Notes under the pieces: generated by a model
What the model saw: only the letters and a program-made list of their open reading frames with translations
Databases searched by the model: none
Told to the model about the DNA's origin: nothing
In this document: piece by piece, positions 44,369 to 53,564 of the stretch
How positions within the stretch are numbered: the stretch's first letter is position 1
How the letters are laid out: every line of letters begins with the position of its first letter
Assembly (NCBI GenBank): GCA_050183765.1
Contig: JBFXAZ010000015.1
Coordinates: 3,106-67,105, forward strand
Direction: 5' to 3'
DNA length: 64,000 nt
Origin: JAFAZJ01 sp050183765
GTDB lineage: Bacteria > Pseudomonadota > Alphaproteobacteria > Reyranellales > Reyranellaceae
Translations under genes and position numbers: made by a program

Positions 44369-45070
44369 ATGAACAGCAATTACTGGATGGTTGATGATCC
44401 TGCCATCCGGCTTGACCGGCCCGTCGTGACCGAGCCCAAGCCGGCCCAAGCCGCCAAGGTCGATGGCCGCACGCTGCGGTCTGAGCGGACCCGCGAACGC
44501 ATCGTGAGTGCCGCCCTGGACCTGATCCGCGAGGGTGAAGCGCAACCCCGCACGGCGGTGATCGCCGATCGGGCCGGCGTTTCGGTGCGCTCGATCTTCC
44601 AGCATTTCGCCGACACCGAGGCGCTGTTCATCGCCGTCGCCGACCGCGTCGTGCGCGATGTGCTGAAGCTGGCGCGCGCGATCCCCGAATCGGCCTCGCT
44701 CGACGACCGGGTCGCCGCCCTGCTCGAGCAGCGGGCCGAGATCTGCGAGACCCTGATGCCGTTGCTGCGCTCGGCGACGATCCACCAGTCGGGCTCCGCG
44801 TCGCTCGCCGAACGCGCCCGCGCCGGCCGGATGTACGCCCGTTTCCGCTCCGAGCAGGTGCTGCGGCCCGAGCTCGACCGCCTGCCGCCGGTCGTGCGCC
44901 AGGAGACCCTGGACGCGCTCACCGCGGCGATGGACTGGGAAACCTGGGCCAATCTGCGCCTGCAGTACGGGCTGGAGCCGCGCGGCGCGGCCTCCGTGAT
45001 GCGTCGCATGCTGGTCTCGATCCTGGGCCATGCCCTGGCCGAGGCGGGCGCGGCGCGGGCCGCCGACTAG
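44369..45070 (+). CDS. TetR/AcrR family regulator (second of pair)
   Basis: A 233-residue regulator with helix-turn-helix ERTRERIVSAALDLIREGEA then VIADRAGVSVRSIFQHFADT and LFIAVADRVVRDVL, closely similar to the previous gene over the first 90 residues. The ligand domains are more diverged. It follows the first by 69 bp of strikingly AT-rich sequence that could carry its own promoter. The pair looks like a tandem duplication. Neither has an obvious target gene other than the SGNH operon downstream. Confidence 0.8.
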   Translation: MNSNYWMVDDPAIRLDRPVVTEPKPAQAAKVDGRTLRSERTRERIVSAALDLIREGEAQPRTAVIADRAGVSVRSIFQHFADTEALFIAVADRVVRDVLKLARAIPESASLDDRVAALLEQRAEICETLMPLLRSATIHQSGSASLAERARAGRMYARFRSEQVLRPELDRLPPVVRQETLDALTAAMDWETWANLRLQYGLEPRGAASVMRRMLVSILGHALAEAGAARAAD

Positions 45071-45138
45071 GGCTGGATCAACGTAACGCGGCCTTACGCG
45101 CCTTGCCTAGCTCGCGGCCATCGGGCTAGTGACGGGGC

Positions 45139-46335
45139 ATGCATGGATGGCTGCGTGCGGCGTTGCACTGGTTCTTGCTCGCCGCAGGGATTGTTTCCGG
45201 TATCGCGATCGGCATTCTGGCGCTGCGCTCGATGGTGTGGGCGGCGGCCTTTGGCGCGATCGGCGCCTTGCTGGCGGCGATCTTTCTGAATACCCGGTCG
45301 GTCCGCAACGCGGCCGTCACCTTCATCACCATCTTTGCCTGCCTGCTCGTCGCCGAAGGCGTCATCGCCTATAGCCAGCGCCCGCAGCCGCAGGCGAACG
45401 GCGGGCGGCCGGAGCCGGTCGCCAATCTGATCGCATTCTTCGAGCCGCAGCCGCTGTTCGTGGCCGATCCGGCGCTGGGCTGGAAGCTGCGCCCGTCCTC
45501 GGTGATCCGGGCCGTGCGCGCCCGCGGCGAGCACATCATCTACGACGCCCGCTACACCATCGACGCGCGCGGACAGCGCGTGACGCCCGCCAGCAATCCG
45601 GAGGGCGAGACGGTGCTGTTCATGGGCGATTCGTTCATGTTCGGCGACGGCCTGGCCGACACCGAGACCATGCCCGAGCGCTTCGCGCTGAAGACCGGCC
45701 GCCGCTTCAACGTGGTGAATCTGGGCGTCTCGGCCTATGGGCCGCATCAGGTCATGCGGCAGATCGAGGAGGGCGTGGTCGACCGCGCGATCGAAGGCAA
45801 GGGCAAGGTGCGGATCGCCTTCCTCTACTTCAACGACGACCAGCTGCCGCGCGCCGCCGGGGACAAGAACCAGGAGTGGTGGTGGAAGGTCGCCCCGCAA
45901 TACGAGCGCACGGACGACGGCGTCCGCCTGGTCGGCACCGCCGCCGAGGCGTGGGATCGCCGCGGGCCGATCGAGCGCGCCGTCTCCGAGGCGGTGCGGA
46001 ACTCGGTGATCGCCCCGCATATCAGGCGGATCGTGCGCGCCTATCCGCAGCTGATGCTGTCGGAGGCCCTGGTCAAACGGATCCGGCAGCTCGTGCGCGA
46101 GCGCTACGGCGCCGAGCTGGTCGTGATCTACTGGAGCAAGGATCCGTCGAGATTCTATCCGACGACCATCTCCTGGATGATCGAGCGCACCGGCGCGCCG
46201 ATGATGTTCATCCCCGACGTCATGCCGGGCGCCGGCCTGACCCTGGAAAACGCCCTGATTCCCGAGGATGGCCATCCCAACGGGCGGTTCAACGACGCGA
46301 TCGCCGCCGAGCTGGCCAAGCGCTACATCCGCTAG
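45139..46335 (+). CDS. SGNH/GDSL-type hydrolase, membrane-anchored
   Basis: A 398-residue protein with two N-terminal membrane segments (about 5-35 and 42-78) and a soluble SGNH domain. The nucleophile block is LFMGDSFMFGDGL (about 157-169), an Asn-containing FNVVNLGVSAYGP follows, and the C-terminal Asp-x-x-His is PEDGHPNGRF. It may add or remove an acyl group on an exported glycan. It heads a four-gene set with SxtJ, DUF5989 and a carbamoyltransferase, all on the plus strand within 3.7 kb. Confidence 0.8.
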   Translation: MHGWLRAALHWFLLAAGIVSGIAIGILALRSMVWAAAFGAIGALLAAIFLNTRSVRNAAVTFITIFACLLVAEGVIAYSQRPQPQANGGRPEPVANLIAFFEPQPLFVADPALGWKLRPSSVIRAVRARGEHIIYDARYTIDARGQRVTPASNPEGETVLFMGDSFMFGDGLADTETMPERFALKTGRRFNVVNLGVSAYGPHQVMRQIEEGVVDRAIEGKGKVRIAFLYFNDDQLPRAAGDKNQEWWWKVAPQYERTDDGVRLVGTAAEAWDRRGPIERAVSEAVRNSVIAPHIRRIVRAYPQLMLSEALVKRIRQLVRERYGAELVVIYWSKDPSRFYPTTISWMIERTGAPMMFIPDVMPGAGLTLENALIPEDGHPNGRFNDAIAAELAKRYIR

Positions 46336-46385
46336 CCGGTGTATGATACCAACCGGCACCTGCCGGCAGACGGAGACCAGTCAGG

Positions 46386-46820
46386 ATGGCTGCACGCCAT
46401 GGCTTGCACGAGGATCTGACGCGCGAGGAAGAGGTCAAGGGCAGCTCGAACCGCTCGTTCGGGCTGGTCTTCACCGCTTTCTTCGCCATCGTCGCCGCCC
46501 TGTCGGCCTGGAAGCATGGTTGGATGTGGCCATGGGCGGGGGGCCTCGCGGTCGTCTGTCTGGCCGTCTCGCTCTTCGCCGCCGACATCCTGGCGCCGCT
46601 CAACCGGGCGTGGACGAAGCTCGGCCTGCTGCTGGGCAAGATCGTCGCGCCGGTCGTGCTGGGCCTGCTGTTCTTCCTGTCGATCGTGCCGATCGGCCTG
46701 ATCATGCGCGCGCGCGGCAAGGATCTGCTGCGCCTGAAATTCGACCGCGCCGCGCGCAGCTACTGGATCGAGCGCACGCCGCCGGGCCCACCGCCCGAGA
46801 CGATGCGCAAGCAGTTCTGA
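46386..46820 (+). CDS. SxtJ family membrane protein
   Basis: A 144-residue protein with three or four hydrophobic segments and the SxtJ-family features SSNRSFGLVFTAFFAIVAAL (start) and LRLKFDRAARSYWIERTPPG (end). SxtJ is named from the saxitoxin cluster but is common next to O-carbamoyltransferases and DUF5989 proteins in polysaccharide loci. Function is unknown. Confidence 0.8.
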   Translation: MAARHGLHEDLTREEEVKGSSNRSFGLVFTAFFAIVAALSAWKHGWMWPWAGGLAVVCLAVSLFAADILAPLNRAWTKLGLLLGKIVAPVVLGLLFFLSIVPIGLIMRARGKDLLRLKFDRAARSYWIERTPPGPPPETMRKQF

Positions 46821-46834
46821 GGGGATGTCCTGAG

Positions 46835-46984
46835 ATGTGGTTTCTGAGAGAGATCTGGGACTTCCTGAGGGTCCGCAAGAAGTTCTGGCTGCTGCCGATC
46901 CTGATCATGATGGTGCTGCTGGGCGGCCTGCTGGTGCTGACCAAGGGCAGCGCGATCGCACCCTTCATCTACACGATCTTCTGA
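46835..46984 (+). CDS. DUF5989 family small membrane protein
   Basis: A 49-residue protein: MWFLREIWDFLRVRKKFWLL, a single membrane helix (about 20-36) and KGSAIAPFIYTIF. This matches DUF5989, a one-helix protein almost always found between SxtJ and a carbamoyltransferase. It begins 14 bp after the SxtJ gene and ends 4 bp before the carbamoyltransferase start. Confidence 0.85.
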   Translation: MWFLREIWDFLRVRKKFWLLPILIMMVLLGGLLVLTKGSAIAPFIYTIF

Positions 46985-46988
46985 TTCG

Positions 46989-48821
46989 ATGCGTATCCTG
47001 GGCCTCTCCGCCTTCTATCACGACAGCGCCGCGGCACTGGTCGTCGACGGCACCTTGGTGGCCGCAGCCCAGGAGGAACGCTTCACGCGCAAGAAGCACG
47101 ACGCGCGTTTCCCCGAGCACGCCGTTAAATACTGCCTCGACCACGCCGGCCTGAAGCTCTCGGGCATCGATCACGTCGCCTTCTACGACAAGCCGTTCCT
47201 GAAGTTCGAGCGGCTGCTCGAGACCTATCTCGCCTTCGCCCCCCGGGGCTTCCGCTCCTTCAGCATGGCCATGCCGCTGTGGCTGCGCGAGAAGCTGTTC
47301 CAGAAGACCCTGCTGCGCGACGAGCTGAAGAAGCACGCGCCGGACTTCGACTGGCACAACAGGCTGCTGTTCGGCGAGCATCACCAGAGCCACGCCGCGT
47401 CGGCGTTCTTCCCCTCGCCCTTCGAGGAAGCCGCCGTGCTGACCATGGACGGCGTCGGCGAGTGGGCGACGACGTCGCTGGCGCACGGCAAGGGCCACGA
47501 TTTGGAGATGCTACGCGAGCTGCACTTCCCGCACTCGATCGGCCTGCTCTACTCCGCGTTCACCTACTACACCGGCTTCAAGGTGAACTCCGGCGAGTAC
47601 AAGGTGATGGGGCTGGCGCCCTACGGCGAGCCGCGCTTCGCCAAGACGATCCTCGACAATTTGGTCGACCTGAAGGAGGACGGCACGTTCCGGCTCGACC
47701 AGAGCTACTTCGACTATTGCACCGGCCTGCGCATGACGAACGCGAAGTTCGACGCGCTGTTTGACGGTCCGGCGCGCACGCCGGAAAAGCTGCTGACGCA
47801 GCGCGAGATGGACCTCGCCGCCTCGGTGCAGGCCGTGACCGAGGAGATCGTGCTGCGGCTCGCGCGCTCGGTGCGCAAGGAGACCGGCCTGAAGAACCTC
47901 TGCCTGGCCGGCGGCGTGGCGCTGAACTGCGTCGCCAACGGCAAGGTGCATCGCGACGGCATCTTCGACCGGATATGGGTGCAGCCGGCGGCCGGCGACG
48001 CCGGCGGCGCAGTGGGCGCGGCCTTCGCCGCCTATCACGGCTTCCACCGCCAGCCGCGCGCGCTCAACGGCAAGCTCGACGGCATGGCCGGCTCCTATCT
48101 CGGCCCGAGCTACGACGACGCCGCCGCCGCACGCCTGAAAGCCGCCGGCGCCGTCGTGCACGAGCTGTCCTACGACGACCTGATCGAGCGCACGGCGCAG
48201 GCACTGGCCGACCAGAAGGCGGTCGGCTGGATGCGCGGGCGCATGGAGTTCGGCCCGCGCGCGCTGGGCGGCCGCTCGATCCTGGGCGACGCGCGCTCGC
48301 CCTCGATGCAGAAGATGCTCAATCTCAAGGTGAAGTACCGCGAGTCGTTCCGGCCCTTCGCCCCGGCGGTGCTGCGTGAGGATGTCGGCCAGTATTTCGA
48401 GTTCGACGCCGACAGCCCATACATGCTGATGGTCGCCCCGGTGCGGCCGGAGCGGCGGCGCGAGATGACGGCGGAAGAGCACGCGCTGTTCGGCATCGAC
48501 AAGCTCAACGTGCCGCGTTCCGACATCCCGGCTGTGACGCATGTCGACTACTCCGCGCGCATCCAGACCGTGCACCGCGAGACCAATCCGGCCTACCACG
48601 ACCTGATCGCGCGCTTCCGCGCCAAGACCGGCTGCGCGGTGATCGTCAACACCAGCTTCAACGTGCGCGGCGAGCCCATCGTCTGCACGCCCGAGGACGC
48701 CTTCCGCTGCTTCATGGGCAGCGAGATCGAGGTGCTGGTGGTCGGCAACTGCCTGCTGCTGAAGGAAGAGCAGGATCCCAAGCTGAAGATCGACTACAAG
48801 GACGACTTCGAGCTGGATTGA
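46989..48821 (+). CDS. O-carbamoyltransferase (NodU/TobZ family)
   Basis: A 610-residue enzyme. The N-terminal Kae1-like domain opens MRILGLSAFYHDSAAALVVD with AAQEERFTRKKHD and has the metal-binding HHQSHAASAFFPSPF; LCLAGGVALNCVANGK is in the middle. The C-terminal YrdC-like half carries MRGRMEFGPRALGGRSIL and VNTSFNVRGEPIV. The enzyme uses carbamoyl phosphate and ATP to carbamoylate a hydroxyl, often on a sugar. Its acceptor here is unknown; the membrane partners suggest a cell-surface glycan. Confidence 0.92.
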   Translation: MRILGLSAFYHDSAAALVVDGTLVAAAQEERFTRKKHDARFPEHAVKYCLDHAGLKLSGIDHVAFYDKPFLKFERLLETYLAFAPRGFRSFSMAMPLWLREKLFQKTLLRDELKKHAPDFDWHNRLLFGEHHQSHAASAFFPSPFEEAAVLTMDGVGEWATTSLAHGKGHDLEMLRELHFPHSIGLLYSAFTYYTGFKVNSGEYKVMGLAPYGEPRFAKTILDNLVDLKEDGTFRLDQSYFDYCTGLRMTNAKFDALFDGPARTPEKLLTQREMDLAASVQAVTEEIVLRLARSVRKETGLKNLCLAGGVALNCVANGKVHRDGIFDRIWVQPAAGDAGGAVGAAFAAYHGFHRQPRALNGKLDGMAGSYLGPSYDDAAAARLKAAGAVVHELSYDDLIERTAQALADQKAVGWMRGRMEFGPRALGGRSILGDARSPSMQKMLNLKVKYRESFRPFAPAVLREDVGQYFEFDADSPYMLMVAPVRPERRREMTAEEHALFGIDKLNVPRSDIPAVTHVDYSARIQTVHRETNPAYHDLIARFRAKTGCAVIVNTSFNVRGEPIVCTPEDAFRCFMGSEIEVLVVGNCLLLKEEQDPKLKIDYKDDFELD

Positions 48822-48938
48822 ATCGGTCGATTCGGTGCCGTTTCAGTCGCGCATACGTCGCGTAGGGCTGGTTGAGCTCCTTCGGCGCGCGTTGCGCATG
48901 CAAGGCCTGCCGCACCCGCACGGGTCGATCGGTGGCGA

Positions 48939-49517
48939 TCAGCAGTCCTCCGCCGGTCGAGGGGCACGCCGGGCCAGATTGTGGAGCGAGGCCTCGGTCG
49001 CCCTGGCGTTGCGCAGCGCATACCAGACGAAGAAGTCCTTCTCGGTCGATTCCGAATCGAAGCCCAGCTCGTCGTCGAGGTTCACATCGCCGGCCGGCGT
49101 TCCGTCCTCGTAGGGATAGGCGCGCGGGTTGAGCGCGCCTGCTTCGATCGAGCGGACCTGAAGGCCGTACACCGACAGGACGCGCCGGTCCGTGATCGCG
49201 TAGCCGCGCGCGCTGGCGGCCGCGCGCATCAGCGTCGGCGGCAGAAATATCAGCGAAAGGCCGAGCACCAGTCCGATCGCGATGAACTCCAGGCTATAAG
49301 GGCTTCGCGGATCGGGCGCGAAGTTTCGCGACGCGGCCCAGGCCAGGACGAACAGCGCCATCGCCGTGAAGATGAAGCCGAGATATCGGATCTGCCGCAC
49401 CGTCGTGCGTTTGTAGTAGCGCGGGTCGGGCTGCTCCAAGCGCACGAGCTTCTCGCCCTCCGCCAATCGGCCCTCGACGACGTCACGCACACGGACGGCC
49501 ACGTTGGTATCGATCAT
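48939..49517 (-). CDS. Membrane protein with PH-like domain, function unknown
   Basis: A 192-residue protein with a soluble N-terminus, two membrane segments (about 45-62 and 75-93) and the segment RGYAITDRRVLSVYGLQVRS, typical of bacterial PH-like (bPH) membrane proteins. The C-terminal acidic stretch NLDDELGFDSESTEKDFF is followed by a helix. It stands alone; the role is unknown. Confidence 0.7.
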   Translation of the reverse strand: MIDTNVAVRVRDVVEGRLAEGEKLVRLEQPDPRYYKRTTVRQIRYLGFIFTAMALFVLAWAASRNFAPDPRSPYSLEFIAIGLVLGLSLIFLPPTLMRAAASARGYAITDRRVLSVYGLQVRSIEAGALNPRAYPYEDGTPAGDVNLDDELGFDSESTEKDFFVWYALRNARATEASLHNLARRAPRPAEDC

Positions 49518-49604
49518 TTCGCAAAGCGTACCACGGACCGGCTTCCGGCTCGACGCCTCCGGGAGCGCTCGCTACGGTCCTGGCGAGCCACAACGGAATC
49601 ATCG

Positions 49605-50588
49605 ATGCGCGCGGTCCTGTGCGAGAGCTTGGGCGACCCCTCTGTTCTGAAGATCGTCGATCTGCCGGCGCCCGGTCCCGAACCGGGTGAAGCGCTCGTG
49701 CGCGTGCGTGCCGCGGCCTTGAACTTCCCGGACGTGCTGATGGTGGCGGGCGGCTACCAGCACAAGCCCGCGCTGCCGTTCACGCCGGGCATGGAGGCCG
49801 CCGGCGAGATTCTCGCACTGGGCGAGGGCATCAAGGACTGGTCGGTCGGCGATAAGGTGATCTTCGGCAAGCGCCCGGGCGCGTTTGCCGAGCAGGTCAC
49901 GGTGCCGGCCGGCAACATCGCCATGAAGGTGCCGGAAGGTTGGTCGTTCGCCGAGGGCGCGGCGTTTCGTGTAGGCGCGCAGACCGCGTATCACGGCGTG
50001 GTGCATCGTGCGGCGTTGAAGCGCGGCGAGACGTTGCTGGTGCATGGCGCGACCGGCGGCGTCGGGCTCGCCGCCGTCCAGCTCGGCAAGCACCTCGGCG
50101 CGACGGTAATCGCGACGGGTGGCGACGACTCCAAGCTGGAGATTGTGCGCACCCATGGTGGCGCCGACCATGTCGTGAACTACCGCACCACCGACTTCGT
50201 CGCCGCGGTCAAGGAGATCACCAAGGGCCGCGGCGCCGACGTGATCTACGATCCGGTCGGCGGCGACGTGCTGGAGAAGTCGGTGCGCTGCGCCGCGTTC
50301 GGTGGCCGCCTGGCGGTGATCGGCTTCACCTCGGGCGGGCCGTCGAAGCTGATGAGCAACCACATCCTGATCAAGTGCCTCAGCGTGCTGGGCGTGCGCG
50401 CGGGCGAGGCGGCGCGCTACGATCCGGCCTATGCCGAGGACTACAAGGTGACGATGCCGAAGCTCGCCGCGCAGGGCGTGATGCGCCCGCACATCTCGCA
50501 CCGCCTGCCGATGGAGCGCGTCGCCGAGGCGATGCAGTTGCTGCTCGATCGCAAGGTGGTCGGCAAGGCCGTGCTGGAGTTTCCATGA
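49605..50588 (+). CDS. NADPH:quinone oxidoreductase family protein
   Basis: A 327-residue medium-chain dehydrogenase/reductase without zinc ligands. It has AAALNFPDVLMVAGGYQHKP, the LPFTPGMEAAGEI segment and the NADP loop LVHGATGGVGLAAVQLGKHL. It is likely to reduce quinones or unsaturated ketones. The start is ATG at 49605 (MRAVLCESLGDP). It is the first gene of a three-gene operon with ATGA overlaps. Confidence 0.85.
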   Translation: MRAVLCESLGDPSVLKIVDLPAPGPEPGEALVRVRAAALNFPDVLMVAGGYQHKPALPFTPGMEAAGEILALGEGIKDWSVGDKVIFGKRPGAFAEQVTVPAGNIAMKVPEGWSFAEGAAFRVGAQTAYHGVVHRAALKRGETLLVHGATGGVGLAAVQLGKHLGATVIATGGDDSKLEIVRTHGGADHVVNYRTTDFVAAVKEITKGRGADVIYDPVGGDVLEKSVRCAAFGGRLAVIGFTSGGPSKLMSNHILIKCLSVLGVRAGEAARYDPAYAEDYKVTMPKLAAQGVMRPHISHRLPMERVAEAMQLLLDRKVVGKAVLEFP

Positions 50589-51556
50589 TCGCCGGGACGC
50601 TCTCGATCGCGCGCCTGAAGCGGGAGCTGGCGCTGCCGGTGATCTGTGCGCCGATGTTCCTGATCTCGGGTCCCGATCTGGTCGTCGCGGCGTGCAAGGC
50701 CGGCATCGTCGGCTCGTTTCCACTCTTCAATCGGCGCACGACGGCCGAGCTGGTCGACTGGTTCGACGACATTGTCACGCGGCTCGACGCGGCGCGGCGC
50801 GACGATCCCGACGCCTACGTCGCGCCATGGTCGGCGAACATCAACACCCACGCCAGCAACCCGCGCTTCGAGGAGGATCTCGAGCTGATCGTGCGCTATC
50901 GCGTGCCGATCGTGATCACGGCGCTGGGCAGTCCCAGGCGCGTGGTCGAGCCGGTGCACGCCTATGGCGGGCTGGTGATCGCCGACGCCAACAGCCCGGC
51001 GCTGGCGCGCAAGGCGGCCGATTGCGGCGTCGACGGTCTGGCGCTGGTGGCCTCGGGCTCGGGCGGCCATACCGGCGCGGTCTCGCCTTTCGCCTTCGTG
51101 CGCGAGGTGCGCCGCTGGTGGGACGGCGCCATCGTGCTGGGCGGCGCCATCGGCGATGCCGTGGGCATCCGCGCCGCCGAAGTGCTGGGCGCCGATCTCG
51201 CCTATATGGGCACGCGCTTCATCGCCACGCCGGAGAGCATGGCGGAACCCGAGCACAAGCGCATGATCGTCGAGGCCGGCGTCGACGATCTGGTGATCAG
51301 CAACGCCCTCACCGGTGCCACCGCGAGCTGGCTGAAGCCCAGCCTGCTCGCCGTGGGACTCGACCCCAAGACGCTCAAGCCACGCGAGGACGGCTATCGC
51401 TATCGCGGCGTGCTGGTCGACGGGCCCAAGCCGTGGAAGGGCATATTCAGCGCCGGCCAGGGCATCGGCTCGATCGATCGCATCGACACGGTGGCCGATA
51501 TCGTGGGCGAGCTGAAGCGCGACTACCACAAACGCTACAACGGGAGCGGCGCATGA
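50585..51556 (+). CDS. Nitronate monooxygenase family protein
   Basis: A 323-residue FMN TIM-barrel protein. It has LPVICAPMFLISGPDLVVAA, VASGSGGHTGAVSPFAFV (with His and Gly that contact FMN) and VLGGAIGDAVGIRAAEVLGA. Class I nitronate monooxygenases oxidise propionate-3-nitronate; many relatives act on other substrates. It overlaps the quinone reductase gene by 4 bp and the SDR gene by 4 bp. Confidence 0.85.
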   Translation: MIAGTLSIARLKRELALPVICAPMFLISGPDLVVAACKAGIVGSFPLFNRRTTAELVDWFDDIVTRLDAARRDDPDAYVAPWSANINTHASNPRFEEDLELIVRYRVPIVITALGSPRRVVEPVHAYGGLVIADANSPALARKAADCGVDGLALVASGSGGHTGAVSPFAFVREVRRWWDGAIVLGGAIGDAVGIRAAEVLGADLAYMGTRFIATPESMAEPEHKRMIVEAGVDDLVISNALTGATASWLKPSLLAVGLDPKTLKPREDGYRYRGVLVDGPKPWKGIFSAGQGIGSIDRIDTVADIVGELKRDYHKRYNGSGA

Positions 51557-52398
51557 GCGGAAGACTGGCCGGCAAGGTCGCGATGATCACCGGTGCCGCC
51601 AGCGGCATCGGCAAGCGCACCGCGGAACGCTTCGTCGCCCAGGGCGCGAAGGTTCTCCTCACCGACATCCAGGACGCCAAGGGCGAGGAAGTCGCGAAGG
51701 CGCTGGGCGGCAGCGCCGCCTATCGCCGGGCCGACGTCACGCGCGAGGACGACATCGCCGCAGCGGTGGCCGAGGCGGGGCGCCGCTTCGGTCCGCTCGA
51801 CATCCTGCTGAGCAACGCCGGCATCCGCGGCCAGGGCGCGGCGCCGATCGAGCAGCTCGACATGGCGGCGTGGGATCGCGCGATGAACGTGCTGCTGCGC
51901 TCGGTGGTCTACGGCGCCAAGCACGCCGCGGCGGTGATGAAGCCCCGGCGCAGCGGCAGCATCGTCAACCTCGCCAGCGCCGCCGGTCTCATCGCCGGCG
52001 CCACGCCGCACGACTACTCGACCGCCAAAGGCGCGGTGGTGCACTTCACCAAGGGCCTAGCGCTGGAGCTCGGCGAGTTCGGCATCCGCGCCAACGCGGT
52101 GTGCCCGGGCTACACCATCACGCCGATGGTGCTGGAAGGGCTGGGCATCGGCGCGCAGGCGATCGAGGCCGAGCCGCACAAGGTCGACGCCGCTTTCGCA
52201 TCGGTGCATCCGATCCCGCGCGTCGGCCGCGTCGAGGACATCGCCGACGTCATCGTCTTCCTCGCCAGCGACGAATCGCGCTTCGTCAACGGCCAGGCGA
52301 TCGGCGTCGACGGCGGCCTGTCGGCCGGCGCGCATTGGAGCGGCCATCGCGGCCGGATGGGCGCGATCCGCGCGGCGCTGGCGGCGGATGAAACCTAG
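51553..52398 (+). CDS. SDR family oxidoreductase
   Basis: A 281-residue classical SDR with MITGAASGIGKRTAERFVAQ, LLSNAGIRGQG, the catalytic Ser in NLASAAGL and a normal DYSTAKGAV (Tyr-x-x-x-Lys). The end FVNGQAIGVDGGLSAG is typical. It is translationally coupled to the nitronate monooxygenase gene. The operon of quinone reductase, nitronate monooxygenase and SDR looks like a redox pathway for an organic substrate that cannot be named from sequence. It converges on the OmpA gene with a 4-bp overlap. Confidence 0.87.
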   Translation: MSGRLAGKVAMITGAASGIGKRTAERFVAQGAKVLLTDIQDAKGEEVAKALGGSAAYRRADVTREDDIAAAVAEAGRRFGPLDILLSNAGIRGQGAAPIEQLDMAAWDRAMNVLLRSVVYGAKHAAAVMKPRRSGSIVNLASAAGLIAGATPHDYSTAKGAVVHFTKGLALELGEFGIRANAVCPGYTITPMVLEGLGIGAQAIEAEPHKVDAAFASVHPIPRVGRVEDIADVIVFLASDESRFVNGQAIGVDGGLSAGAHWSGHRGRMGAIRAALAADET

Positions 52399-52841
52399 CG
52401 ATTGAAGACGATCGAGACGCGCCGGTCGGCCTTGTTGCGGTCGATCTGGCCGAAGTTGAAGCGACCATAGGCCTCGCCGCCGGTATCCATGATGATGCCG
52501 CCCGCCGGGAAGCCGTCGCCGATCAGGATACGGGCGACGTAGCGGGCGCGGGCCAGGCCGAGCTGCTTGTTCGAGGCGGCGTTGCCCACCTTGTCGGCGA
52601 AGCCGACCAGGCAGATCTGGGTGACGTAGATGTCCTTGGCCTGCCTGGCGCGCTTGTGCACCTCGTCGGTCTGCTGCCGGTCGAGCACCGCCTTGGCGAA
52701 GTCGAAATAGACGTTGTATGGGCCGGGATGCGGCGTGCCGCCCATGCGCGGCGGGCAGGTGCCGACGGTCTGCGCCGAGGCCGGGGACGCGACAAGAGCG
52801 GCGGCCAGGGCCGCCGCGAGGATCGAGCCGGCGTGACGCAT
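52395..52841 (-). CDS. OmpA family protein
   Basis: A 148-residue exported protein with a Sec signal (MRHAGSILAAALAAALVASP, cleaved after ASA) and an OmpA-C-like peptidoglycan-binding domain: VYFDFAKAVLDRQQ, then CLVGFADKVGNAASNKQLGL and ARARYVARILI. The usual lipobox is missing, so it is probably periplasmic. The start ATG at 52841 has GGAGG five bases upstream; GTG at 52847 is possible. Confidence 0.85.
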   Translation of the reverse strand: MRHAGSILAAALAAALVASPASAQTVGTCPPRMGGTPHPGPYNVYFDFAKAVLDRQQTDEVHKRARQAKDIYVTQICLVGFADKVGNAASNKQLGLARARYVARILIGDGFPAGGIIMDTGGEAYGRFNFGQIDRNKADRRVSIVFNR

Positions 52842-52893
52842 GTCCACCTCCCTCGTCGATGACCTGAGGCCGGCCCTTGGCCGAACCGCAGTG

Positions 52894-53331
52894 CTAGTTG
52901 TCTCGGGCGGCGGTCTGCGTGGTGGGCTTCCGCGCCGGCTTGGCCTTTACCGTCTTGCGCGGGGTCTTCGGCGTGACCTTCTTGTGCCGCGTCGCGGCGG
53001 CCACGGCGCCGGGCTTGGCCTTGGCAGCCTTGACCTTGGCCGGTCCCGCCTTGGCGGTGGCCCGCACCGGCTTGGCGGCAGCCGGCGGCTTTGCGGCGAC
53101 GGCCGGCTTGGGCGCCGTCGCCACGGCGGGCGGCGATGCGGCGGGTGGCGGCGGCGGCGCATGCTGGGTCACGGCCGAGGGCCGCGGCGAACCCGGCTTG
53201 GTGAGATCCAGGGTGGGCAACGGCGGTGCCGCCTGGCCAGGGGTCATGCCCTGCGCGTGCGAGGCGTGGGCGGCCAGCACGAGCGCGAGCAGGCCCAGAG
53301 TCGACAGAAGACAGATCGAACGCGCTTTCAT
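52894..53331 (-). CDS. Exported Ala/Pro/Lys-rich low-complexity protein
   Basis: A 145-residue protein with a Sec signal (MKARSICLLSTLGLLALVLA, cleaved after SHA near 26) followed by a Pro-rich tract and a Lys/Ala/Pro tract (AKAGPAKVKAAKAKPG, then RHKKVTPKTPRKTVKAKPAR). The tail resembles the C-terminus of histone H1 or AlgP, but the signal peptide argues for an envelope location, perhaps binding anionic polymer or peptidoglycan. No domain is recognised. It is 52 bp upstream of the OmpA gene and on the same strand. Confidence 0.7.
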   Translation of the reverse strand: MKARSICLLSTLGLLALVLAAHASHAQGMTPGQAAPPLPTLDLTKPGSPRPSAVTQHAPPPPPAASPPAVATAPKPAVAAKPPAAAKPVRATAKAGPAKVKAAKAKPGAVAAATRHKKVTPKTPRKTVKAKPARKPTTQTAARDN

Positions 53332-53564
53332 GTCGCCGCTCCCGAGGGGTGGGATTGGCCGGCGGCGGCGCCTTCTGGCTGCCTGTCCTGTTTTGTCCGC
53401 CGGGATATCCCTTGCAGTATCCCGCGAACCTGACGTCAGGGCAATAATTTCATCATGTTGCCGGCGATTTCTCAGTTTGCACTGAAGAGCATTCTGTGCG
53501 ACCGAAGCGCCGCATGCCCGTCTTGCCGCTTTTCTGCCGGAAAACTTCGCTTACATTCGCAGCC

